A stretch of DNA of 33,336 nt. It comes from Alphaproteobacteria bacterium bin95. GTDB lineage: Bacteria > Pseudomonadota > Alphaproteobacteria > Bin95. Shown in pieces: positions 7,433-15,304 of this stretch. The notes beneath the pieces were generated by a model. It did not search any database, was not told where the DNA came from, and saw nothing but the letters and a program-made list of their open reading frames with translations. The position numbers and the translations under genes were made by a program. Within the stretch, counting starts at the first letter, position 1; the number at the start of each line of letters is the position of its first letter. The stretch spans positions 1-33,336 of the forward strand of contig MPNF01000001.1 of NCBI GenBank assembly GCA_002238885.1, written 5' to 3'.

Positions 7433-10400
7433 ATGGCCGATCCATTCGACACCGAGACCTCGCGAGGCGACGATCCGCTCGACCGCCCCGACCTCGAAGA
7501 CATCGACTACCACGAGGAATACGACCGGCCCGACTCCCTCGACCCTTCCGACCAGCAGGCCTCATCCCACACCAGTTTCATCATGGACGGCGCCAGGGTT
7601 CACGGCGTCACGCCCGGACAGGACGAGCACGACACCCGCGACATCTACGACGCCGACGACGCCACCGCCGGCATCGAAGCGATCGTCGATATCCTTGCCG
7701 GCCGTATCGCACCCGACAACTCACCCATTGCCAGCGACCGCGCCGAACTGCTCTGGGGCATGGTCCACGCCCTTGAATCCCAGTCCCGCAATCTCCAGTA
7801 CCGGATCGACAACGACCTGAAGGAGCACGAGGACCTCCGCTATGCCGAGGGCGTCAGCGAGACCAGCGACGAAGCGCTGGCCAAGGTCCTGCATCGACTG
7901 GTCAACTACAACGACCGCGCTGACGCATTCACCAGGCTCCGGCGAGTTGCGGCAAGCCGTTACCGCCACCATACCGGCGAAGTCTGGCGCTCGCGCCGGC
8001 GCACCGACACCGCCGCCGCCTCGCCGCGCATCGACATGCGCGATTTCAAGAAATCCCGCGAATGGCGCAACCAGCATGACGGAATCCGCGTCGCCGTCAC
8101 CGGAAGCCGCGAGGCTCCCTCCCCCGACTCCGTTCGCCAGGCCCTGGACGCTCTCCTGCGCACTCATGGCCGCGAGCTCGTCATCGTCCATGGCGGACAC
8201 AAGATCGGGATCGACGCGATCGCTTCGGAATGGGCCCGGCAGAACGACGTCCGGACTGCCGTCTATCGTCCCGACTTCAAGGACGTCACCCCCTATATCG
8301 CCCTCGCGCGCCGAAATCGCCAGATGGTCAAGGACGGCCTGACCTCCGTTCTCTCCTTTTCTCCGGCCAGGGTCGCCCAATCCTCCGACGTGGTCGTTCA
8401 GGCCCGGAAGGGGAACATTCCTGTCGAGATCGTCCGCCCCGGCAGCACCCAGACGCAGCGCCTCGCCTCGTCGACCGACTCCCTCGCCGCCTACCGGCCC
8501 GACCCTACCGCTGCCCGCCAGCGGTCCGAACCCGAACCGGCCGCCGAGCAGGACGAGCTGCGCAACACGCGCCAGGCCCGCCCGAACACATATTTCGACC
8601 AGGACGAAACCACCCGCGCCCTCAGGGACACGGTGCGCATTCTCGTCGACCGGATCACGCCCGACGGCTACCAGTTCGAGGACCAGCGCGAGGGGCTGCT
8701 CTGGGGCTTCGTCAACGTCTTCAACGAACAGACCCGGCGCCTCGACCGCGCCATCGCCGCGGTGAACCGCGACACCGAGATCGCCCCGACCGACAAGGAG
8801 GCCGCGCGCGAAGCCCTCGTGGAACGCAAGCATGTCTTCGAGGAGCTTCATTCCGCTGCATGCGCCCTCTATTTCGACGAGACGCGGCGCGTCTGGGACA
8901 CGAAGGCGCGCGACAAGCTTCCTCCCGTCACATCCACCAAGCTCGAATTCGAAGCCTTCGTGAAGAACCGCGAACGCACGCTTCATGCAGCCCAGGCTCC
9001 CGAAGGCGCCGTCGTCATCGTCCACGGCGACAAGATCGAAGGGAAGCCCGAACTCTTCCACTACGAACAGCTCTCCCAGCAACTCAACGCTATCCGCGAG
9101 AAGCACGGCGAGATCATCGTCGCCCACGGCGCCTACAGCCAGGGCGTCGACAAGCTCACCGCGATGTGGTGCGAAAACAACGGCGTCAGCCAGATCCAGT
9201 GCCCGCCGAAATACGCGCGCTACAAGAACTCCAACAACCCGGCCGCCCGCGCCGCGTTCGAGCGCAACCGCGAAATGTTCACCATGCCGAATGTCCGCGA
9301 GCTCGTCATATTCGGCGAGGCCGCCAGCGGCACCGCAGCCAACATGCTGGAGCTCGCCGAAAAAGCGAACCAGCAGGTCGCCCGGGACGCCCAATGGAAC
9401 GCCCGGCAGGATGCCGGTCCGCGAGCCGACGCCGCGCCTGCCCTCATCGACATCACGCGGACCCGCTTCGACCCCGCCCTGCCGGAGCGCACCGAGATCA
9501 ACGACCGCTATGTCGAGTTGCTGGAAGCAGCCGAGCAAAAGCCCCGGCTCATCCCGTACCAGGAGAACTTCGAGGAATTCCACGCTCTGGTCTCCCAGGC
9601 CATCTCCTCCCAGAACCAACCGCCTGCCTATACCCGCAAGCTCATCGACCTCGACAAGCGCCTGACGGCCGACGTCAAGTGCGCAGCGGAGATCCGGGAC
9701 GTTCAGAGCGCCATCGTCGATCTCAGCAACCAGCTCGGCCATTTCAACGGCGCCGTCCGGAACGCCGAACCCGGGTTCGCCGAGTCCACCCCCCACTACG
9801 ACGCCTTCGTCGACGACTGCACCCGCTGTCTCGAGCAATGGAACGCCCTTCAGGCCAACCCCGACATGCAGCCCCACCTGGAGCATCTCAACCAGCCCTT
9901 CCTGGACAGCCGCGTCGAAGGCCTGTCCGCGCATGCCCGCTATACCCCGCCGGCACAAACCGCAGCGCCGGAACTCGCAGAGGGTCCGCCGGCGCACGCG
10001 CAGCACCCCATCGTCAGCGAATATCGCCAGCTGCTCGAGCAGGCGAACAACAAGCCCGAGCTGCTTGCCTACCAGCCCACCTTCCAGGAGTTCCGCGAAA
10101 CGGTCCGCCGGGCCAGGGACGACGCCAACGAACATCCCGACATGGTCAAGGCCCTGGACCGGCTCTCAGCCACCCTGAACCTCAGCGACACCAACCGCTC
10201 GTATGCCAACACCCTTGCCAGGCGGCTGGTCGAGTCCACCAAGCAGGCCTTCGCCCTTGAGACATGGGCCGCCGACCAGCCCGGCCGCAAGATCCAGGAC
10301 TCCGACCAATTCGAGGCCTGGAGAAAGTCCACCGACACTCTCCTCGACGAACACCGCGCGATGAGCCGCGACCGCAGCCTGGCTCCGCACCTGAACGACC

Positions 10401-10558
10401 GCGAGGAGGTCCGGACCTTCTTCGACCGTCGCATCTCCTACATCTGCGAGGAACGCTTCGCCGCGCTGCCCAAGACGGACCCTACCCAGCAAAGGGCCCA
10501 GCAAGCCCAGAAAACCCGGGAAGCCGAGCAAGAGCAGAGCATGGGGATGAGCATGTAG
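7433..10558 (+). CDS. 1041-residue double-SLOG (DUF2493-like) protein with shared C-terminal module
   Basis: Order of parts: acidic N-terminus (1-70); helical domain A1 (about 75-185); SLOG domain 1 (about 217-310) with RVAVTGSRE, IVHGGHKIGIDAIASEWA and RRNRQMV; helical domain A2 (about 390-488); SLOG domain 2 (about 526-645) with VIVHGDKIEG, IVAHGAYSQGVDKLTAMW and FERNREMF; then two related helical repeats (about 690-835 and 858-1012). It ends QSMGMSM. SLOG domains are Rossmann-like folds that bind or process nucleotides and NAD-derived ligands in conflict and signalling systems. The C-terminal half is shared with the next gene, so the two probably act together. The start is supported by GGGAG nine bases upstream. 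A ligand sensor is likely; catalysis cannot be judged. Confidence 0.85.
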   Translation: MADPFDTETSRGDDPLDRPDLEDIDYHEEYDRPDSLDPSDQQASSHTSFIMDGARVHGVTPGQDEHDTRDIYDADDATAGIEAIVDILAGRIAPDNSPIASDRAELLWGMVHALESQSRNLQYRIDNDLKEHEDLRYAEGVSETSDEALAKVLHRLVNYNDRADAFTRLRRVAASRYRHHTGEVWRSRRRTDTAAASPRIDMRDFKKSREWRNQHDGIRVAVTGSREAPSPDSVRQALDALLRTHGRELVIVHGGHKIGIDAIASEWARQNDVRTAVYRPDFKDVTPYIALARRNRQMVKDGLTSVLSFSPARVAQSSDVVVQARKGNIPVEIVRPGSTQTQRLASSTDSLAAYRPDPTAARQRSEPEPAAEQDELRNTRQARPNTYFDQDETTRALRDTVRILVDRITPDGYQFEDQREGLLWGFVNVFNEQTRRLDRAIAAVNRDTEIAPTDKEAAREALVERKHVFEELHSAACALYFDETRRVWDTKARDKLPPVTSTKLEFEAFVKNRERTLHAAQAPEGAVVIVHGDKIEGKPELFHYEQLSQQLNAIREKHGEIIVAHGAYSQGVDKLTAMWCENNGVSQIQCPPKYARYKNSNNPAARAAFERNREMFTMPNVRELVIFGEAASGTAANMLELAEKANQQVARDAQWNARQDAGPRADAAPALIDITRTRFDPALPERTEINDRYVELLEAAEQKPRLIPYQENFEEFHALVSQAISSQNQPPAYTRKLIDLDKRLTADVKCAAEIRDVQSAIVDLSNQLGHFNGAVRNAEPGFAESTPHYDAFVDDCTRCLEQWNALQANPDMQPHLEHLNQPFLDSRVEGLSAHARYTPPAQTAAPELAEGPPAHAQHPIVSEYRQLLEQANNKPELLAYQPTFQEFRETVRRARDDANEHPDMVKALDRLSATLNLSDTNRSYANTLARRLVESTKQAFALETWAADQPGRKIQDSDQFEAWRKSTDTLLDEHRAMSRDRSLAPHLNDREEVRTFFDRRISYICEERFAALPKTDPTQQRAQQAQKTREAEQEQSMGMSM

Positions 10559-10655
10559 ACCCGCGCACACAGCGCGCCTCCCATGCTGCCAACATCTGAC
10601 CCCCGGGCCCGCGCCACACCCGACCCGGGCGCCATTCGACACCACCCGGCCAGCC

Positions 10656-13600
10656 ATGCCCGACTACACCACCGGCGATATCTTCACCTCAGGCTGCCAG
10701 GCGATCGTGAACCCGGTAAACTGCGTCGGCGTCATGGGCGCCGGGCTCGCCCTGCAGTTCAAGCGCCGGTTCCCGGACAACTTCACATCCTACGCCGACG
10801 CCTGCCGCGCCGGTTCCCTCGCGCCCGGCCGCATGCATGTCTTCGACACCGGCGCCGAGCACCCGCGTTACATCGTCAACTTCCCCACCAAGCGCCACTG
10901 GCGCGACCCCAGCCGGCTCGACGACATCGCCCGGGGACTGGATGCGCTCGACCGCGTCATCTCCGAACACGGCATCCGGTCCATCGCGATCCCGCCCCTC
11001 GGCTCCGGTCTCGGAGGGCTCGCCTGGGATGAAGTACGCCCTCTCATCGCGGACCGGCTTGCCCATCGCGAGGATCTCGAACTCATTGTCTACGAGCCGC
11101 ACCGTTCGATGACGAAATCCGGGCTGTCAACGCCGTCTCCCTCTACCCTCCTCTGGGCCGGCATCGGCGCCCGCAAGACGCCCCAAACCGTCCTTCAGGA
11201 CATGACCGCCCTTTCCCGGTCCCTGGCCGAGGCCGGCTGGCATCTTTCGTCCGGAGGCGCGCACGGCGCCGACTCCGCTTTCGCCTCCGGCACTCCTGCC
11301 GCCCAACGCACAGTCTGGCTGCCCTGGCGTGGCTACAACGACCTCTCAGGTCCCGATTGCCACGTCCCCTCCCGCGAGCGAATGCAGCAATGCCTCGCAA
11401 TAGCCGAACGCCTCCATCCCGCATGGCACAAATGCTCCCAGGGCGCCCAAAAGCTTCACGCCCGCAACGTCGCCATTCTTCTCGGACCCAGCCTGGATCG
11501 ACCGGTAGACGCTGTCGTCTGCTTCACCGAAAACGGCGCGATATCGGGCGGAACCGGCATGGGCCTGCGGATCGCGGCCGAACATGGCATCCCCGTCTTC
11601 AACCTCGGCTCCATGACCATGCACGCGGCATGGGACGGGCTTCAGCAGCTTCGCCATACTCTCGCCGCCACCCACACCGACATGGCGAAAACCGCTGCGA
11701 CCCTCGTTCCCACCGATCCAAAGTCCATGGCCCGGGTCGTGCACCTTCGCGACGCGCCGCCCGACGCCATCCGCATCGATCGCCGGACCCAGTGGGGCAA
11801 TCCCTTCCGGATAGGACCCGACGGCACCAGAGAAGAGGTAATCGCCAAATACCGCGACGACCTCTGGAAACGCATCCACGCAGGCAACATCGATCTGGCC
11901 GAACTTGCCTCCCTCAACGGAAAGAGCCTGGCTTGCCACTGCGCCCCCCTACCATGTCACGGCGATGCCCTCGCCGAGGCCGCAGCATGGGTCGTCGCCA
12001 ACAAGCACCAGACCACCGAGACCAACCTCGCCACAGCTTCAGCACCGTTGCCGTCGTCTGCTTCCCTGCAGACATCCGCGCGCACCTACCAGGCAGCCGA
12101 AGCCTGCGTCTTCCGTTTCACCAAGGCGGACTGGGGCGTCTTCAGCAACTTCGCTTCCCTGCCAAACCCTGTCTCCGCAGCCGGGCAAACCTGGCCCACA
12201 TCCGAGCACCTGTACCAAGCCGCCAAGTTCCGTCTGTCCCCGCACGTGCAGCATCAGATCGCCGCAGCCCCCTCCGCCCGCGACGCCGCCAAACTCGGCC
12301 GCAGCCGAACCAACAAGCCCGACGGCGACTGGATACCCCGGCGCACCGACGCCATGCGCTGGGTCATCCGGATGAAGCGAGAGGCGAACCCCGAGCTCAT
12401 CGACTCCGCCCTTGAACGCACCGGCGACAGACCGATCGTCGAATACTCCGGACATGACACCTTCTGGGGAGCTAAACCCGACGGCGCCAGTCTCGTCGGC
12501 CGCAACGTCCTCGGCCGCCTCTGGATGGAACTCCGCGAGCAGATTCGCGACGGCGATCCCCGTGCCCGGGCCGCGGCATGGGACAACCCCCTCACGCCCC
12601 TCGCCGTTGCCCCCACCGACCCTGCACAGGACGAACGCAACCTCATAAACCGGACCTATCGCGCCCTGCTCGCCGCGTCGAACAACGACCCGCACCTCAT
12701 CCCCTACCAGGACGATTTCGACGACTTCCGCTCCATCCTTTCCGGCGCCATCGAAACCGAAGGCCAGCCGCCGCCATATATGGAAAAGCTGCGCGAACTC
12801 GACCGCCGCCTGCAGGCCGATATCGAGCGCAAGGAGACGCTCACCGCAATCCAGCGAGACACCATCGACCTCAACGCCCAGCTCTCCTGGCTCAACCGGG
12901 CCGCAGAGGCCTCGAACAGCACCGCGATCTTCGATCTCCCCGACTACCCCGCTTTCGTCCAGGACGCCGCCAAATGCCTCGACCGCTGGACCGCATTCCA
13001 GGCCGACCCCGAAACCCGCCCGCATATCGAACGCCTCAATGACAAGGTTCTCGACACCCGTGTCTGTCTGCTGTCCATGCACGTCCCTTCACCCGAACCC
13101 GCAATGACCCCGAGGACCGCCGATCGCCACGATATTTCGTCCCCTTCGCAACACCCGATCGTCCGGGAATACGCCGCGCTGCTCCAGCAAGCTCACAACA
13201 AGCCCGAGCTGCTCGTCTACCAGCCGGCCTTCCACGCACTCCGGGAAAACGTCCACCGCGCCAGGAACGACCCCGCCCAGCATCCCGACATGGCCGAGGC
13301 GCTCGGACGTCTCTCCGCCCAGCTCGAACGAAGCCACGAAGCCCGGGCGACCGTCGCGACCCTCAGACGCCGGCTCACCGAGTCAGCCAACGAAGCGCTG
13401 GACATCGACAGCTGGGCCGCAGAGCAGGGCAACAAGACCGTCCACGACTCGCCCCGCTACGACGCCTGGCGAACCAATGCCGACGCCCTCATCGACGAAT
13501 ACCGATCAATGGCGCGCGACAGCACCCTGGCGCCGCATGTCAACGACCGCGAGGAAGCCCGCCAATTCCTGCAGCGCCGCGTCGCATTTCTCTCCGACGA

Positions 13601-13700
13601 CCGCTTCGCCCGCATTCCCATGCTGCAGTCCTCCGAAGAAGAAGCCCTGCACATGGCCCGCGCCGAGGACCTCGAACAGGGCATGAGCATGAGCATGTAG
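10656..13700 (+). CDS. 1014-residue macro / SLOG / DUF4326 / NADAR fusion protein
   Basis: Residues 1-150 are a DarG-like macro domain: NPVNCVGVMGAGLALQFK, NFPTKRHWR (K79 matches the catalytic lysine region of DarG) and IPPLGSGLGGLAW. Residues 165-320 are a DprA-like SLOG domain (WAGIGARKTP, LSSGGAHGADSAF, WLPWRGYN, LHARN, FTENGAISGGTGMGLRIA). Residues 360-447 are DUF4326 (VVHLRDAP, WGNPFRIG, LACHCAPLPCHGDALAE). Residues 482-635 are NADAR (FSNFASLP, TWPTSEHLYQAAKF, FWGAKPDG, GRNVLGRLW). Residues 660-1014 are two helical repeats as in the upstream protein, ending QGMSMSM. Macro and NADAR relatives remove ADP-ribose from thymidine and guanosine of nucleic acid. I infer a multi-substrate ADP-ribose eraser or sensor. 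It lies 97 bases after its partner gene. Confidence 0.88.
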   Translation: MPDYTTGDIFTSGCQAIVNPVNCVGVMGAGLALQFKRRFPDNFTSYADACRAGSLAPGRMHVFDTGAEHPRYIVNFPTKRHWRDPSRLDDIARGLDALDRVISEHGIRSIAIPPLGSGLGGLAWDEVRPLIADRLAHREDLELIVYEPHRSMTKSGLSTPSPSTLLWAGIGARKTPQTVLQDMTALSRSLAEAGWHLSSGGAHGADSAFASGTPAAQRTVWLPWRGYNDLSGPDCHVPSRERMQQCLAIAERLHPAWHKCSQGAQKLHARNVAILLGPSLDRPVDAVVCFTENGAISGGTGMGLRIAAEHGIPVFNLGSMTMHAAWDGLQQLRHTLAATHTDMAKTAATLVPTDPKSMARVVHLRDAPPDAIRIDRRTQWGNPFRIGPDGTREEVIAKYRDDLWKRIHAGNIDLAELASLNGKSLACHCAPLPCHGDALAEAAAWVVANKHQTTETNLATASAPLPSSASLQTSARTYQAAEACVFRFTKADWGVFSNFASLPNPVSAAGQTWPTSEHLYQAAKFRLSPHVQHQIAAAPSARDAAKLGRSRTNKPDGDWIPRRTDAMRWVIRMKREANPELIDSALERTGDRPIVEYSGHDTFWGAKPDGASLVGRNVLGRLWMELREQIRDGDPRARAAAWDNPLTPLAVAPTDPAQDERNLINRTYRALLAASNNDPHLIPYQDDFDDFRSILSGAIETEGQPPPYMEKLRELDRRLQADIERKETLTAIQRDTIDLNAQLSWLNRAAEASNSTAIFDLPDYPAFVQDAAKCLDRWTAFQADPETRPHIERLNDKVLDTRVCLLSMHVPSPEPAMTPRTADRHDISSPSQHPIVREYAALLQQAHNKPELLVYQPAFHALRENVHRARNDPAQHPDMAEALGRLSAQLERSHEARATVATLRRRLTESANEALDIDSWAAEQGNKTVHDSPRYDAWRTNADALIDEYRSMARDSTLAPHVNDREEARQFLQRRVAFLSDDRFARIPMLQSSEEEALHMARAEDLEQGMSMSM

Positions 13701-13710
13701 ACTGCCACCC

Positions 13711-15222
13711 ATGCCCCAGGAACGCCTCTCTCCCCAGGAACTTTCCAGAATGCTGGCCCAGCAGACCGAGAGCGTCTGCCGCCACTATCTCCCCGCCGGC
13801 AAGAAATCCGGCAACAGCTGGGTCGTCGGCAACCTCTTCAACGAGCCAGGGCGCTCCCTCACCGTCTGCATCAAGGGAGAAGCGAGAAAGCTCGGCCGCT
13901 GGACCGACCATTCCACCCAGGAATACGGCGATCTTCTCGACCTGATCCGCATCAACCGCGGTCACGCGAGCCTCGGCCCGGCCATGGCCGAGGCCCGCCA
14001 TTTTCTCGGCATCGCCAACCACGCCCCGACCCGCGCCGCAAGGCCGAATGGCGCCCGCCCGGCGCCCCCCGCACCGCCGCCCGACGAAAAGACAACCGAT
14101 CCGCCCGCTACCCCGTCCGAGCACAGCTCCCGACTGCTATGGGACCGCTGCCAGTCCCTTCCCGGCACCCTCGGCGAACTCTACCTCCACTCCCGGTCCA
14201 TCGACGACGCCGACCACCCCGCGCTCCGCTTCGACAAGGCGCTGCAATACCGCGAAGACACCCACATATCCCACTGGCCGGCCATCGTCGCCGCGCTAAC
14301 CGACCTCGACGACCATGTCCTCGCCGTTCACCGGACCTGGCTCGAACCCGGGGGCCTCCGCAAGGCCGACCTCCCGTCGCCCCGCAAGATGCTCGGCTAC
14401 TCGAAGGGCGCCGGCGTCCGGTTCCGGAACAACCTGCTTCCCGACTGCGACATCGTCATCGGCGAAGGCATCGAGACCGTCCTTTCCATCCTCCAGGCGC
14501 TCCTGGAATCCGCCGGCATCGCCACCCTTTCCGCGACCCTCATGCCGCGCATCCTCGTTCCGCCCACCAACGGCCGCATTCTCATCGCCGCAGACCGCGA
14601 TCCCGCCGGCTACGCCGCCGCCCTGAAACTCAAGAGCCGCCTCGAAGCCGAGAAGCGAACCGCCGAACTCATCCTGCCAAAGGATGCCGACTTCAACGAC
14701 GACCTCGTGTCACTCGGCCCCGACGCCCTGTTCGCCCATATCAGCGTCCAGCTCCGCCAATCGTCCAGAGCGCTACCGACGGCCCGACCGCACGAACCCC
14801 CACCCACTCCAACGTCCGAGCCCGTCCTCGCTCTCGCACCCACCGTGCCGTCCATCGACACCGCCGACTACCATCTCATTCCCCTGCAGGACATCGACCG
14901 CTCGAACCTCATGAAGGTCACGGCCTTCCAGGGCATCCCGCGACCGCACCAGGTACTTGCAGCGGCTTCCGCCTATGCCGATATCGCGCGGATCGCCGCC
15001 GACCGGTCGGGTATAACCAGGGTTCTGATCCTTCCCGCCAGCTACATGGCCGCCCCACTCGAGCGCGCCCTTCGCCGACACAATCTCGAACCCGTCCACC
15101 CCTATATCGAGACCGTCTACACCCGCCACGACGACGGCAACGTCTCGACCGCCAAACAGGTAACAGGCCTTATTCCGGCGCTTCCCACCGAAGACAACCC
15201 ACCCACCGACAGCGAATTCTGA
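13711..15222 (+). CDS. Toprim-domain plasmid primase-like protein (DUF7146 type)
   Basis: 503 residues, starting 10 bases after the macro/NADAR gene stop. The N-terminal third (about 20-90) looks like the primase zinc-binding region but without cysteines (GKKSGNSWVVGNLF, GRWTDHSTQEYGDLLDLI). The Toprim domain has the acidic motif IGEGIETVLS with E252 (and E255), and the DxD motif AADRDPAG with D295 and D297. About 140 extra C-terminal residues follow, of unknown role. Relatives are common on alphaproteobacterial plasmids and ICEs and are thought to make primers for conjugal or plasmid replication. Tight spacing places it in the same operon as the ADP-ribose block. Confidence 0.85.
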   Translation: MPQERLSPQELSRMLAQQTESVCRHYLPAGKKSGNSWVVGNLFNEPGRSLTVCIKGEARKLGRWTDHSTQEYGDLLDLIRINRGHASLGPAMAEARHFLGIANHAPTRAARPNGARPAPPAPPPDEKTTDPPATPSEHSSRLLWDRCQSLPGTLGELYLHSRSIDDADHPALRFDKALQYREDTHISHWPAIVAALTDLDDHVLAVHRTWLEPGGLRKADLPSPRKMLGYSKGAGVRFRNNLLPDCDIVIGEGIETVLSILQALLESAGIATLSATLMPRILVPPTNGRILIAADRDPAGYAAALKLKSRLEAEKRTAELILPKDADFNDDLVSLGPDALFAHISVQLRQSSRALPTARPHEPPPTPTSEPVLALAPTVPSIDTADYHLIPLQDIDRSNLMKVTAFQGIPRPHQVLAAASAYADIARIAADRSGITRVLILPASYMAAPLERALRRHNLEPVHPYIETVYTRHDDGNVSTAKQVTGLIPALPTEDNPPTDSEF

Positions 15223-15304
15223 AGGCTCAGTGGAGCAGGGAAGGCGCGATCCGCAGCCGGAGAGCCGGCGCGGGCGCCCTCTTCCTGCATCCATGGAGCC
15301 ATTC

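Noticed and set aside
7721-10135. 804-codon minus-strand open frame
   Set aside because: It is antisense to the double-SLOG gene, which has clear domains and duplicated modules. The antisense protein shows only compositional bias.
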